The notes: generated by a model from the letters alone, not told the origin. Counted from the stretch's first letter, positions 1-9,569 are shown. The stretch: DNA of 64,000 bases from Aquabacterium commune (GCF_004362855.1 NZ_SNXW01000002.1:62001-126000), one strand, 5' to 3'. Program-made: numbers and translations.

Positions 1-501
1 CTTGGCCATGGTGTTGATCAGCGAGACGTGGGGATTGACCAGTTGGGCCAGGTCCTTGTCGCCGGTGGAGATGACCACCCGATGCCCCGATTCGGCCGCC
101 ACGCGGGCCAGGGTGCCGATGGCGTCGTCGGCTTCGATGCCGGGCACCTCCAGCACGGGCCAGCCCAGCAGCTTGACGACCTCGTGGATGGGTTCGATCT
201 GCGAGCGCAGGTCGTCCGGCATCGGCGGGCGGTGGGCCTTGTACTCGGGGTACCACTCGTCGCGGAAGGTCGGGCCTTTGGCATCGAACACGCAGACGGC
301 GTGCTCGGCATCGATGTGCTCGCGCAGCCAGCCCATCATGTTCACCACGCCGTGGATGGCGCCGGTGGCCACGCCGCCGGGCCCGCGCAGGTCGGGCATG
401 GCGTGGAAGGCGCGGTAGAGGTAGCTGGAGCCGTCCACCAGCACCATGGTGGGGCGGCTGGGTGTGGCTTGGGGGCTCTGAGGGGTGTCCGGGGCAGTCA
501 T
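1..501 (-). CDS. polA: DNA polymerase I, N-terminal part (cut by window edge)
   Basis: Only the first 167 codons are present; the frame is open to base 1. They encode the start of the 5'-nuclease domain, which removes RNA primers and flaps during lagging-strand synthesis and repair. Visible family motifs are [19 protein letters not shown] near residues 20-38, [20 protein letters not shown] near 70-90, the acidic motif [12 protein letters not shown] near 135 and [13 protein letters not shown] near 148-160. The start at 501 gives a 19-residue leader before the conserved LVDGSS. An internal ATG at the VLVDGSS motif is an alternative start. The polymerase domain lies outside the window. Confidence 0.95.
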   Translation of the reverse strand, partial: MTAPDTPQSPQATPSRPTMVLVDGSSYLYRAFHAMPDLRGPGGVATGAIHGVVNMMGWLREHIDAEHAVCVFDAKGPTFRDEWYPEYKAHRPPMPDDLRSQIEPIHEVVKLLGWPVLEVPGIEADDAIGTLARVAAESGHRVVISTGDKDLAQLVNPHVSLINTMAK

Positions 502-555
502 GCCCCGGATTGTGACCGCGGTTTGCGCGCCTGCTGCGCCCAGGTCAGGCCGAGA

Positions 556-1170
556 TCAGAACTCGGCCATGCCGCCCACGGACAGCAGGTACTGGCTGTT
601 GTGGCCCTTGAAGAAGGCGTCCACGGTGGAGATCAACTTGATGTCTCGCGTCAGGCGGAAGGCCAGGCCGGCGCCAAGGTAAGGAGCCGTGTTGTGCTGC
701 TTGCTGCGCACCACCGTGTTGTTGAGCAGGACGCGGTCGTTGGTTTGCTCCAGCGAACCCCAGCCGATGCGGATCTGGTTGGTGAAGTCCTGGATCAGCT
801 CGACTTCCCAGTTGATGTTGAGGGTGAAAGCACGCACGCTGCGCTCTTCGGAGGCGTAACCCGTGGCCTGGGCGGCCGCGTTGGCGTTGGTGCGCGTGGT
901 CTTGCCGAACATGAAATAGTTCACTTCGGCGGCCAGGCCAGGGGTCAGGCGCTTGCCGGCGAAGATCTTGCCGCTGAAGGTGGCGCGGTCACAGGTGGCA
1001 TCGCACTGCCAGTTGTTGATGCCAAAGCCCGCAGTGCCACCGACATAGACACCCAGCGGTGCGCTGGCCGGCTGCAGCACTTGGGCCTGGGCGGACACGC
1101 CGACCGACATCAGCAGGGCGGCCGCCACGGAGGCCAGGGAAAGGGGCGAGCGAGTGACAGACGCGTTCAT
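556..1170 (-). CDS. Outer-membrane beta-barrel protein
   Basis: This 204-residue protein begins with a signal peptide (basic residues, then a hydrophobic stretch ending SVGVSAQAQ near residue 30). The mature part alternates polar and hydrophobic residues as in a small eight-strand barrel of the OmpA/OmpW type, for example GVYVGGTAGFGINNW and APYLGAGLAFRLT. It ends in Phe (GGMAEF), the usual C-terminal signature read by the BAM machinery. A Cys pair (CDATC, near residue 55-59) could form a loop disulfide. It is transcribed divergently from thrB. The substrate or partner is unknown; the fold assignment is by pattern only. Confidence 0.75.
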   Translation of the reverse strand: MNASVTRSPLSLASVAAALLMSVGVSAQAQVLQPASAPLGVYVGGTAGFGINNWQCDATCDRATFSGKIFAGKRLTPGLAAEVNYFMFGKTTRTNANAAAQATGYASEERSVRAFTLNINWEVELIQDFTNQIRIGWGSLEQTNDRVLLNNTVVRSKQHNTAPYLGAGLAFRLTRDIKLISTVDAFFKGHNSQYLLSVGGMAEF

Positions 1171-1419
1171 GATGACAGGGGCTTCCTCGGTATCGGTTGA
1201 GTGGGTGTGTCTCTGCGGTGGTCCGCTGATGACAGAATCCGAGTGAGTCTGCCACAGCGACTCCTACAATCCTGTGCTTGCCGGAGGCCCGATCCTGAGG
1301 GTTTACGCCAAGGGAAGGGGCATTGGGAGCGCCCACACCTTCCTTTGGGGGAAGGGTTCACGCACCCCGCCCGCCCGCTGTCAGAAATTACCCCCGAGCA
1401 ACCTGCCCGACACTGTCCC

Positions 1420-2421
1420 ATGGCCGTTTTCACCGAAGTCACCCCCGCCGAAGCCGGCGCGCTGTTGTCCACCCTGGGCCTGGGCGCCTTGCAAAGCCTG
1501 CAAGGCATCCACTCGGGCATCGAGAACACCAACTACTTTGTCCACACCGACCAGGGCGACCATGTGCTGACCCTGTTCGAGCGCCTGAGCGCCGAGCAAC
1601 TGCCCTTCTACCTGAACCTGATGCAGCACCTGGCCGCGCGCGGCATCCCGGTGCCGGCACCGCAGGCCAATGCACAAGGCGAGATCCTGCACAGCCTCAA
1701 GGGCAAGCCGGCCGCGGTGGTGACGCGCCTGAAGGGCCGCAACCAGATGGCGCCTGAGGCGGCCGATTGCGCCCAGGTGGGCGCCATGCTGGCGCGCATG
1801 CACCTGGCCGGTCAGGACTACCCGGCCCAGCAACCCAACCTGCGCGGCCTGGCCTGGTGGGTCGAGACCGTGCCCGTGGTCAAGCCCTTCCTGACCCCGA
1901 CCCAGACCGAGCTGATCGACACCGAGCTGGCCTTCCAGCAGGCCCTGGCCGCCTCGCCCGAGTGCCAGGCGCTGCCGCGCGGTCCCATCCACGCCGACCT
2001 GTTCCGCGACAATGTCATGTTCGACGGCCCCACCCTGTCGGGCTTCTTCGACTTTTACTTCGCCGGCTGCGACACCTTCGTCTTCGACATCGCCGTGTGC
2101 CTCAACGACTGGTGCATCGACCTGGCCACCGGCGCGCTCGATGACGCCCGCGCGCAGGCCTTTGTGGCCGCCTACGACGCCGTGCGCCCCTTGACCGACA
2201 CCGAACTGCGCCTGCTGCCATCCCTGCTGCGCTCGGCGGCCATGCGCTTTTGGCTGTCGCGCCTGTGGGACTTCCACCTGCCCCGCGACGCCGCCATGCT
2301 CCAACCCCACGACCCCGCCCATTTCGAGCGCGTGCTGAGCCTGCGCCGCCAGCAGCCCTGGGCCTACCAGCGCGCGCAGCGTTCACAAGGCAAAGCCTCC
2401 AACCAAGGCGCATCGGCATGA
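1420..2421 (+). CDS. thrB: Homoserine kinase, type II (aminoglycoside-phosphotransferase fold)
   Basis: The 333-residue protein phosphorylates homoserine with ATP for threonine synthesis. It belongs to the kinase-fold ThrB family, not the GHMP family of enterobacteria. Evidence is the catalytic loop IHADLFRDNVMFDG (HxDxxxxN, near residues 190-203) followed by FFDFYFAG (metal-binding Asp) and the N-terminal SGIENTNYFV nucleotide-loop region. The start at 1420 (MAVFTEVTPAEA) fits family starts; the frame is open further upstream but that stretch has no family similarity. The stop overlaps the next start by four bases (ATGA), implying translational coupling to the BPSS1780 gene. Confidence 0.93.
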   Translation: MAVFTEVTPAEAGALLSTLGLGALQSLQGIHSGIENTNYFVHTDQGDHVLTLFERLSAEQLPFYLNLMQHLAARGIPVPAPQANAQGEILHSLKGKPAAVVTRLKGRNQMAPEAADCAQVGAMLARMHLAGQDYPAQQPNLRGLAWWVETVPVVKPFLTPTQTELIDTELAFQQALAASPECQALPRGPIHADLFRDNVMFDGPTLSGFFDFYFAGCDTFVFDIAVCLNDWCIDLATGALDDARAQAFVAAYDAVRPLTDTELRLLPSLLRSAAMRFWLSRLWDFHLPRDAAMLQPHDPAHFERVLSLRRQQPWAYQRAQRSQGKASNQGASA

Positions 2422-3230
2422 AACTGCGCATCGTGCCCGCCTCCAGCGGCCTGAACTGGATGCGTCAGGGCCTGCAGGTCCTGCGCCGCCAGCCGATGAA
2501 CTTCATGGGCCTGGTCGGCATGCTGATTGGCGCAGCCCTGCTGCTGGCCACGCTGCCCTTGCTGGGGCCGCTGCTCGTGGTGGGCGTCATGCCCGTCGTG
2601 TGGATGGGCTTCATGCTGGCCACGCGGCGCACGATCCTGGGCGAGCGGGTCACGCCCGGCGTGCTGATCGAGGCCGTGCGCGCGCCCGACGCCCCGCGCA
2701 AGACCTTCCTGCAGCTCGGTGGCGCCTACATCGCGGCCGTGCAACTGATGATGCTGCTGGCGTCCTGGGTGGGCCCGGGCGCCGAAGCCGTGGCCGACGC
2801 GATGGCCGCCATGCAGGACAGCACCGAGCTGGTGGTCAGCCCCGTGGTGCTGGAAGACATGCTCTGGCGCATGGCCCTGCTGATGCCGGTGTCGCTGGTG
2901 TTCTGGCACACCCCGGCCCTGGTGCTGTGGGCACGCCTGCCCGTGGGCAAGGCGCTGTTCTTCAGCGCCGTGGCCACCTGGCGCAACCTGGGCGCCTTCG
3001 TCATTTACGGCCTGTGCTGGCTGGGCGCGCTGTTCACGCTGGGCCTGCTGGACCGCCTGCTGCTGAGCGCCATCCCCGTGCCCATCCTGGCCAATGCCCT
3101 GGCCTTCGCCGGTGCGCTGGGCCTGGCGGGCGCCTTCTACGCCTCGCTTTACTTCACCACGGTGGACTGCTTCGAGTCGCCGCAGCCAGGCCAGGAAGAC
3201 GGCGAAGCGTCCATCCCGCCCATGGCCTGA
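2418..3230 (+). CDS. BPSS1780-family integral membrane protein
   Basis: This 270-residue protein starts MKLRIVPASSGLNWMRQGL, typical of the BPSS1780 family of Burkholderiales. About five hydrophobic helices are visible: residues 32-60, 105-125, 150-175, 190-215 and 225-250. It has no catalytic motif and no known function. The start overlaps the thrB stop by four bases, so the two are probably made from one message. It converges with oxyR. Confidence 0.8.
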   Translation: MKLRIVPASSGLNWMRQGLQVLRRQPMNFMGLVGMLIGAALLLATLPLLGPLLVVGVMPVVWMGFMLATRRTILGERVTPGVLIEAVRAPDAPRKTFLQLGGAYIAAVQLMMLLASWVGPGAEAVADAMAAMQDSTELVVSPVVLEDMLWRMALLMPVSLVFWHTPALVLWARLPVGKALFFSAVATWRNLGAFVIYGLCWLGALFTLGLLDRLLLSAIPVPILANALAFAGALGLAGAFYASLYFTTVDCFESPQPGQEDGEASIPPMA

Positions 3231-3263
3231 TCAGCCGCTGTCATCAGCTGCTCAAGCGGCTGA
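3231..3263. terminator. Hairpin between convergent BPSS1780 gene and oxyR
   Basis: A nine-base perfect stem, TCAGCCGCT (3231-3239) and AGCGGCTGA (3255-3263), has a 15-base loop. It begins directly after the upstream stop codon and overlaps the oxyR stop. There is no U-tract, so it could act as a weak bidirectional terminator or only protect 3' ends. Confidence 0.4.
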
Positions 3264-4167
3264 CGCCCTCCAGCGGGCAGGCATAGATGGCGTTGCGCAG
3301 GGCCGCGATCGCTTCGTAGCGGGTGAAGCTGCGCCGCCAGGCCAGCACCACGCGGCGCGTGGGGGCCGGCTCCTCGAAGGGGATGTGCACCAGGTGCGGG
3401 TGCGGCTCTTTCGGCACCGACAGGCTGGGCACCACGGTCACGCCCATGCCGGCGGCCACCATGTGCTTGATGGTTTCCAGGGACGAACCCTCGAAGCTCT
3501 TGCGGATGCCTTCGGCGTCGCTCGAAAACCGCGCGAACTCCGGGCAGACCTCCAGCACGTGGTCGCGGAAGCAGTGGCCCGCGCCCAGCAGCAGCATGGT
3601 CTCGCGCTTGAGCTCCTCGGCACCGATCGCTTTGCGCGAAGCCAGGTGGTGCGTGCGCGGCACGGCCACGAGGAAGGGCTCGTCGTAGAGCGGCGCAATC
3701 GCCAGGTTGCTGTCGATGAAGGGCTCGGCCAGGATGGCGCAGTCCAGCTCGCCGGCGCGCAGCATCTCCAGCAGCTTGACGGTGAAGTTCTCCTGCAGCA
3801 TCAGCGGCATCTGTGGCACGTGCTCGATGCACGAACGCACGAGGTCGGGCAGCAGGTAGGGGCCGATGGTGTAGATCACGCCCAGGCGCAGGGCACCGGC
3901 CAGCGGGTCCTTGCCGCGCTTGGCGATCTCCTTGATGGCCTGGGCCTGCTCCAGCACCGACTGGGCCTGGCGGATGATTTCCTCGCCCAGCGGCGTGACG
4001 CTGATTTCGTTGCTGCCGCGCTCGAAGAGCTTGACGTCCAGCTCCTCTTCCAGCTTCTTGACGGCCACGGACAGCGTGGGCTGGGACACGAAACAGGCTT
4101 CGGCGGCGCGCCCGAAATGGCGTTCGCGGGCGACGGCCACGATGTAGCGGAGTTCAGTCAACGTCAT
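3244..4167 (-). CDS. oxyR: Hydrogen-peroxide-sensing LysR-type regulator OxyR
   Basis: The 307-residue protein has an N-terminal winged helix (TELRYIVAVARERHFGRAAE; recognition segment SQPTLSVAVKKLE) and a C-terminal sensor domain. The peroxide-reactive cysteines C199 (GAGHCF) and C208 (EVCPEF) lie at the same positions as in E. coli OxyR, and their disulfide switches the tetramer on. That makes OxyR a firmer call than a generic LysR regulator. recG lies just upstream on the same strand (46-base gap). The katG promoter at 12.8 kb in this window carries a matching binding-site core. Confidence 0.96.
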   Translation of the reverse strand: MTLTELRYIVAVARERHFGRAAEACFVSQPTLSVAVKKLEEELDVKLFERGSNEISVTPLGEEIIRQAQSVLEQAQAIKEIAKRGKDPLAGALRLGVIYTIGPYLLPDLVRSCIEHVPQMPLMLQENFTVKLLEMLRAGELDCAILAEPFIDSNLAIAPLYDEPFLVAVPRTHHLASRKAIGAEELKRETMLLLGAGHCFRDHVLEVCPEFARFSSDAEGIRKSFEGSSLETIKHMVAAGMGVTVVPSLSVPKEPHPHLVHIPFEEPAPTRRVVLAWRRSFTRYEAIAALRNAIYACPLEGVSRLSS

Positions 4168-4213
4168 GGGAACGCATTGTGGTGCAAGTCAGGCCCGCAG
4201 GTCAGGCCGTGGG

Positions 4214-6400
4214 TCAGGCCTTCAAGTACTCGGCCTTCTGCCCCAGCCAGCGGTGGATGTGGCGCTGCGCCGCCGCCGGGTGGTGCTTGAGCATCACCGC
4301 CGCGGCTTGCTGCACACGCGCCAGCATGGCCTGCCCCTCCCCTCCGTCCTCGGCCAGGTCGCCCACATTGGCGAAACGCAGCAGGGCCGCGCCCGATTGC
4401 CGCGAGCCCATGAACTCGCCGGGCCCGCGGATGTCGAGGTCGCGCCGCGAGATCTCGAAGCCGTCGGTGGTCTCGGCCATGGCGCGCAGGCGCTGCTTGC
4501 CCGAGTCCGACAGCGGCGAGGCGTAGAGCAGCACGCACACGCTGGCCACCGCGCCCCGCCCCACCCGGCCGCGCAACTGGTGCAGCTGGCTCAGGCCAAA
4601 GCGCTCGGCGTGCTCGATCACCATCAGGCTGGCGTTGGGCACGTCCACGCCCACCTCGATGACGGTGGTGGCCACCAGCACGCTGAGCTCGCCACGCGAG
4701 AATCGGTCCATCACCTCGGCCTTCTCGGCGGCAGGCAGGCGCCCGTGCAGCAGGCCCACGCCGAAGCCGGGCAAGGCATCGCTGAGTTCGATGTGGGTGT
4801 GGGTGACGTTGCTGAGGTCCAGCGGCGGGCGTTTGTTGCTGTTGCGGCCAGCGGCCACGTCGGCGGCCTCGTCGGTGGCTTCGGTTTCGTCGATCAGCGG
4901 GCAGACCCAGTACACCTGCCGGCCCTTGGCCACCTCGTCGCGGATGCGCTCGATGACCTCCTCGCGGCGCGTGTCGGCGAAGACCTTGGTGACGATGGGC
5001 GTGCGCCCCGGCGGCAGCTCGTCGATGGTGCTGACCTCCAGGTCGGCCAGGTAGGTCATGGCCAGGGTGCGCGGGATGGGCGTGGCGCTCATCATCAGCA
5101 GGTGGGGCTCCAGGTCGGTGGCCTCCAGCTTGCGGCGCAACTGCAGGCGCTGGGCCACGCCGAAGCGGTGCTGCTCGTCGATGAGGGCCAGGCCCAATCG
5201 GGCGAACTCGACCTGGTCCTGGATGACGGCGTGGGTGCCCACCACGAGCTGGGCCTCGCCCGAGGCCACGGCCGCGAGCTGCTCGCGCTTGGCCTTGGGC
5301 TTGAGGCTGCCCGTCAGCCAGGCCACCTTCACGCCCAAGGGTTCGAGCCAGCCCACCAGCTTGCGGAAGTGCTGCTCGGCCAGGATTTCCGTGGGCGCCA
5401 TCAGCGCGCATTGCCAACCCGCCTCCATGGCGATGGCGGCTGAGAGCGCCGCCACCACCGTCTTGCCCGAGCCCACATCGCCCTGCAACAGGCGGTGCAT
5501 GGGCTGCGGACGGGCCAGGTCGATGGCGATTTCCTCGCAGACGCGGCGCTGCGCACCGGTGAGCTCGAAGGGCAGCACGCCCAACAGCTTCTCGTGCAGG
5601 CCGCCCGTGCGCAGCGGCAGCACCGGGGCTTGGAGGTGGGCGCGCTCGGCCTTGGCCTGCAAGCGCGAAAGCTGCTGGGCCAGCAACTCCTCGAACTGCA
5701 GGCGCTGCCAGGCGGGGTGGCTGTGCTCGCTCAAGCCCTCGATGGACGCATCGGGCGCGGGGAAGTGCAGCTGCTGCAAGGCCTGGCGCAGGCTGGGCCA
5801 GTGCGCGGGCAGCATCGCCGCCACGGCCGAGGGCAGCACCTCGTCGAGTGGTGCGCGGCGCAAGCCAGCCTCCACGGCCTTGCGCAGGTAGCTTTGCGGC
5901 AGGCCGGCACCGGCCGGGTAGATGGGCGTGAGCGAGGTGGCCAGCGGGGTGGCGTCGCTGACGGTGCGCACCGTGGGGTGGACCATCTCGCGACCGAAGA
6001 AGCCCACGCGCAACTCGCCGCGCACGCGCAGGCGCACGCCGGGCGCCCAGGCTTTTTGCTGCGAGCCATAGAAGTTCAGGAAGCGCAGCTGCAACTCGCC
6101 CGTGCCGTCGTCGAGCTTGACGAGCAGCTGGCGCCGACCGCGCATCTCCACGCGGTTCTCGCTGACCACGCCCTCGACCTGCACCGTCTGGCCGTCGCGC
6201 GCCTGGCGCAGCGGGGTGATGGCGGTTTCGTCCTCGTAGCGCAGCGGCAGGTGCAGGGCCAGGTCGATGTCGCGCACCAGGCCCAGGCGGGCCATGGCGA
6301 GCTGCGGCGCCGAGGCCTTGGCAGATGCCTTGGACGCGGCCTGGGTGTCGGCAGACGCGGACTGGGCAGAGGGGGGTCGGGTCGCCGGCGTGCGCGCCAC
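4214..6400 (-). CDS. recG: ATP-dependent DNA helicase RecG
   Basis: RecG remodels stalled forks and branched recombination intermediates. The 728-residue product has the wedge/OB domain (about 45-165), helicase motif I GDVGSGKT (307-314), TEILAEQH (about 336-343), the DEQH box (407-410), the SATPIPRT motif and the C-terminal TRG region with DLDIRGPGEFMGSRQSG. The frame is open upstream to 6652, but a GTG at 6400 preceded by AGGAGA gives a normal family length and leaves 136 bases for the divergent glpQ promoter. The N-terminal 30 residues are Ala/Ser-rich and probably disordered. Confidence 0.95.
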   Translation of the reverse strand: MARTPATRPPSAQSASADTQAASKASAKASAPQLAMARLGLVRDIDLALHLPLRYEDETAITPLRQARDGQTVQVEGVVSENRVEMRGRRQLLVKLDDGTGELQLRFLNFYGSQQKAWAPGVRLRVRGELRVGFFGREMVHPTVRTVSDATPLATSLTPIYPAGAGLPQSYLRKAVEAGLRRAPLDEVLPSAVAAMLPAHWPSLRQALQQLHFPAPDASIEGLSEHSHPAWQRLQFEELLAQQLSRLQAKAERAHLQAPVLPLRTGGLHEKLLGVLPFELTGAQRRVCEEIAIDLARPQPMHRLLQGDVGSGKTVVAALSAAIAMEAGWQCALMAPTEILAEQHFRKLVGWLEPLGVKVAWLTGSLKPKAKREQLAAVASGEAQLVVGTHAVIQDQVEFARLGLALIDEQHRFGVAQRLQLRRKLEATDLEPHLLMMSATPIPRTLAMTYLADLEVSTIDELPPGRTPIVTKVFADTRREEVIERIRDEVAKGRQVYWVCPLIDETEATDEAADVAAGRNSNKRPPLDLSNVTHTHIELSDALPGFGVGLLHGRLPAAEKAEVMDRFSRGELSVLVATTVIEVGVDVPNASLMVIEHAERFGLSQLHQLRGRVGRGAVASVCVLLYASPLSDSGKQRLRAMAETTDGFEISRRDLDIRGPGEFMGSRQSGAALLRFANVGDLAEDGGEGQAMLARVQQAAAVMLKHHPAAAQRHIHRWLGQKAEYLKA

Positions 6401-6536
6401 AGGGGGTCTCCTGAACGGAAGGTGTGGGCGCCATTGTGCTCGCGCCAAACGGCTCTCTCGGCCCCCCCTGGCAGACACCCAAGCGTCACGCAAGCGCCCT
6501 AAGGTGGCACACACCTTTTCACACCGAGGAGACCCC

Positions 6537-7751
6537 ATGTCGCAACCCCTGCGCAAGCTGCTGGCCCTGTCGGCCGCCTTGTTCATCGCCGCCCCCGGCC
6601 ATGCCGCCGACACCGACCGCGCCCTGGAGCGCGCCGAACGTGCCGAGCGCACCGAGCGTCAATCGCAAGCCCTGCCCCTGGTCATTGGCCACCGCGGCGC
6701 TTCCGGCTACCTGCCCGAGCACACCCTGGAAAGCTACGCCCTGGCCATCGAGCTGGGCGCCGACTACGTCGAGCCCGACCTGGTCGCCACGAAAGACGGC
6801 CACCTGATCGCCCGCCACGAGCCCAACATCGTCAACACCACCGACGTGGCCGACCGGCCCGAGTTCGCCTCGCGTCGCCGCATCGCCGTGGTGGACGGCG
6901 CGCCAGAAGAAGGCTTCTTCGCCTCCGACTTCACCCTCGCCGAAATCAAGACCCTGCGCGCCAAGCAGGCCTTCGGTGAGCGCCCGCAGCAGTTCAATGG
7001 ACAACTGTCCATCCCGACGCTGCAAGAGGTCATCGCCCTGGTCAAGCGCAAGACCCTGGAGAAAGGCCGCGTCATCGGCATCTACCCCGAAACCAAGCAC
7101 CCCACCTATCACCAGGCCCTGGGCCTGCCGCTGGAAGGCCGCCTGCTGAAGGTGCTGACGCAAGCCGGCTGGAACCACCGCCACGCCCCGGTGTTCATCC
7201 AGTCGTTTGAGCAGGCCAACCTGATCGCCCTGAGCAAGATGACCTCGGTGCGCCTGATCCAGCTGATCGACGCCAACGACGTCAACCCCGATGGCTCGCT
7301 GGATTTCACCGCCCCCTTCGACCGCCCCTACGACTGGACGGCATCGGGCAAGCCCGAGCTGCTGTCGCGCACCTTCGGCTACCTGACGACCGATGCTGGC
7401 CTGAAGGAAGTGGCCAGCTACGCCCACGGCATCGGCCCCTGGAAGCGCTACATCGTCTCGACCGTCGCCAACCCCGACGGCACAGGCCCTGGCGAAGCCA
7501 AGCTCAAGCTGGCCGAACCCACCGACCTGATCGACCGCGCCCACGCCGCCGGCCTGAAGGTGCACACCTGGACCTTCCGCAACGAGCAGCGCCGCCTGGC
7601 CGGTGACTACGCGGGTAACCCCATCAACGAGTACCTGCAGTTCTACAAGCTGGGCATCGATGGCGTGTTCTCCGATTTCGCCGACACCGCCGTGGTGGCG
7701 CGTGAAATGCTGAAGCTGGAGCGCCGCATGGCGGCGCAGCAAGCGGACTGA
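6537..7751 (+). CDS. glpQ: Periplasmic glycerophosphodiester phosphodiesterase
   Basis: The 404-residue enzyme hydrolyses glycerophosphodiesters to glycerol-3-phosphate and an alcohol. A signal peptide (KLLALSAALFIAAPGHAA, cleavage near residue 24) exports it. GDPD motifs are IGHRGASGYLPEHT near 45-58 (metal and catalytic His), EPDLVATKDG near 78-87, RHEP near 92 and the C-terminal HTWTFRNE near residues 340-348. The start at 6537 follows GAGGAGACCCC. It is divergent from recG and ends 20 bases before a strong terminator, so it is probably monocistronic. Confidence 0.93.
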   Translation: MSQPLRKLLALSAALFIAAPGHAADTDRALERAERAERTERQSQALPLVIGHRGASGYLPEHTLESYALAIELGADYVEPDLVATKDGHLIARHEPNIVNTTDVADRPEFASRRRIAVVDGAPEEGFFASDFTLAEIKTLRAKQAFGERPQQFNGQLSIPTLQEVIALVKRKTLEKGRVIGIYPETKHPTYHQALGLPLEGRLLKVLTQAGWNHRHAPVFIQSFEQANLIALSKMTSVRLIQLIDANDVNPDGSLDFTAPFDRPYDWTASGKPELLSRTFGYLTTDAGLKEVASYAHGIGPWKRYIVSTVANPDGTGPGEAKLKLAEPTDLIDRAHAAGLKVHTWTFRNEQRRLAGDYAGNPINEYLQFYKLGIDGVFSDFADTAVVAREMLKLERRMAAQQAD

Positions 7752-7770
7752 TCGCCGCACAAGCCCCTGA

Positions 7771-7799
7771 GAAGCCGCCGTGTGCGGCTTCTTTCATTT
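7771..7799 (+). terminator. Rho-independent terminator of glpQ
   Basis: A perfect eight-base stem GAAGCCGC (7771-7778) and GCGGCTTC (7784-7791) with a five-base loop CGTGT is followed by TTTCATTT. It lies 20 bases after the glpQ stop codon. It is one of the clearest intrinsic terminators in the window. Confidence 0.85.
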
Positions 7800-7868
7800 G
7801 CGCAACGCAGAAAGCAGCGCGGCCCGCAGGCAGCCCTGCCCCGCCATCAAAATGCTCATTTTGACCAC

Positions 7869-8555
7869 ATGAACATCACCCGAGCGGCACTCACACTGGC
7901 CACCTTGCTGCCATGCCATGCATGGCCTGCGCCAACCACATCGCCCAACCCGGCCATGCTGGTGCCTGGCACCTACCGGACAGTTGAAACGATCCGTGGC
8001 GACTTGAACAAGGACGGGCACGAAGATGTGGTCCTCCTGGTCAAGGCCACCGACCAGAAAATGGTGGTCACAGGCGATGACGGCAAGCCGCTGGACCGCA
8101 ACCGCAGGGGATTGATCATCGCTTTCAAAAAGGGCCCATCCTATGACGTTGTCCTGAGCAACCTCCAGTGCTTTTCCTCTGAGAACGAAGACGGCGGCGT
8201 TTACTTCCCGCCCGAGTTGGAAGTGAGGATCGACAAAGGCAACTTTTACATCGGGTACAGCCACGGACGTTACGGCCACTGGCGCTACAACTTCCGATAC
8301 CAGAACGCCGGCTTCGAACTGATCGGCTACGACAGCAGCAGCCATCACGGACCGGTCGTGGAACGCGCTCTGAGCGTGAACATCCTCGCCAACAAGGTCG
8401 TCCGAAGGGTCAACACAAACCATGCTGCGCAAGGTGGCGACGAACGGTTCAAAGAGATTCGCTCGACCATCCAGAGGCCCAAGACCATCAGGCTGGGCGA
8501 CATCCCAGACTTCGACGAACTGTCCGTTGAGCGAACCCTGGGCATCTCGCCATGA
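7869..8555 (+). CDS. Exported protein of unknown function with one FG-GAP-like calcium loop
   Basis: This 228-residue protein starts with a probable signal peptide (NITRAALTLATLLPCHAWPAP). Residues about 43-54 read RGDLNKDGHEDV, an Asp-rich loop like those of FG-GAP/VCBS repeats, but only one copy is present. The middle has aromatic beta-rich segments such as YSHGRYGHWRYNFRYQNAGF. I do not recognise a named family. The start at 7869 was chosen because it leads straight into the signal peptide. It stands alone between the glpQ terminator and the PEP-CTERM gene. Confidence 0.6.
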   Translation: MNITRAALTLATLLPCHAWPAPTTSPNPAMLVPGTYRTVETIRGDLNKDGHEDVVLLVKATDQKMVVTGDDGKPLDRNRRGLIIAFKKGPSYDVVLSNLQCFSSENEDGGVYFPPELEVRIDKGNFYIGYSHGRYGHWRYNFRYQNAGFELIGYDSSSHHGPVVERALSVNILANKVVRRVNTNHAAQGGDERFKEIRSTIQRPKTIRLGDIPDFDELSVERTLGISP

Positions 8556-8846
8556 TCGCCATGAACGCCTGCCCGAACGACAAGCCTGCGCGACGGCCAG
8601 CCCACCCAGGCGCAGTCGCGCGCGGCCAACGGCGTGCTGCACCACGACACCGCCCCCCCGATGCGAGGCTGCCAGTGCACCGAATGGAGGATGGCGAGAG
8701 GGGCGTCAAAGTGTTAAAAAATTGGCCGCGCGGGGGTGTGGGTGTTCACACGCACCGTGCCACCCACGCCATCCGAGGCAGGCCAGTCCCAGGCTGATGG
8801 GTTGAAGGCTTGGTGGCTCAACCGCAATCAAACAAGAGGAGATCAC

Positions 8847-9563
8847 ATGAACCACAAAACCACAGGCGCCCTGCTGGCGCTGACCCTCGCCTCGTCCAGC
8901 GCGCTGGCAGCGTGGCCCAACATCACGGTGTCTTACCTGCAGCCAACCGGCGTTGCAGAGGCCAACACGCCCATCGAGATGTGGGTGCGGGTGACGGCCG
9001 ACCGCGAGATCGGCACAGCCGCAGGCTTCCCCTTCGGCTTCGACGTGGCCGACTTGCCCAAGACGGAAACCGTCTACGACTTCTCGACCAACACCCGCAA
9101 AACCTACACGTTCGCCAGCTACACCTCGCTGAGCATCATCCCCGGCTGGAGCTGCACGCCCCGGTGCGATCCGCCTGGCTACACCTTTGAATCGTTCTAT
9201 GCGCCAGCGTCGAGCACAGGCCCTCGGGCCTTCACCAACCTGGCCGGGAGCGAGCGCTTGCTCACGGGTGACTTCCTGGTGGGCAGCTTCACCCCGGACG
9301 GCAGCGTGACCTCGGGCACCGTGACGTTCTCGCTGGTGCCCGCCCTCAACTTCAACGTCCAGGGCGTTGCCACCGACGGCACGCAGCTCAACGCCTACCT
9401 CGGCCCGGCGAACGGCTTCAACGCCTGCCCGTACGACCAGCGTGACACCTGCAGCTTCACCCGCACCATCACCTCGGTGCCCGAGCCTTCCAGCCTGTGG
9501 CTGTGGGGGCTGGGGGTGATCGGGGTGGGCGCGGCGCGGCGCTTGGGCGGCAGGCGCGTGTGA
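8847..9563 (+). CDS. PEP-CTERM sorting domain protein
   Basis: The 238-residue protein has a signal peptide (KTTGALLALTLASSSALAAW) and a C-terminal sorting signal, VPEPSSLWLWGLGVIGVG from residue 211, followed by an Arg-rich tail (AARRLGGRRV). That tripartite tail is recognised by an exosortase (EpsH/XrtA type), which delivers the protein to the cell surface, often with exopolysaccharide. A Cys pair in SCTPRCDP near 108-114 may bond. An AGAGGAGA ribosome site sets the start. No exosortase is in this window. The 291 bases upstream hold no gene. Confidence 0.88.
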   Translation: MNHKTTGALLALTLASSSALAAWPNITVSYLQPTGVAEANTPIEMWVRVTADREIGTAAGFPFGFDVADLPKTETVYDFSTNTRKTYTFASYTSLSIIPGWSCTPRCDPPGYTFESFYAPASSTGPRAFTNLAGSERLLTGDFLVGSFTPDGSVTSGTVTFSLVPALNFNVQGVATDGTQLNAYLGPANGFNACPYDQRDTCSFTRTITSVPEPSSLWLWGLGVIGVGAARRLGGRRV

Positions 9564-9569
9564 GACGTC

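Noticed and set aside
1331-6433. Shared 15-base sequence (GGAAGGTGTGGGCGC) upstream of thrB, in inverted orientation, and between recG and glpQ
   Set aside because: A match this short is expected by chance in 64 kb of GC-rich DNA, and it does not sit at a consistent place relative to promoters.
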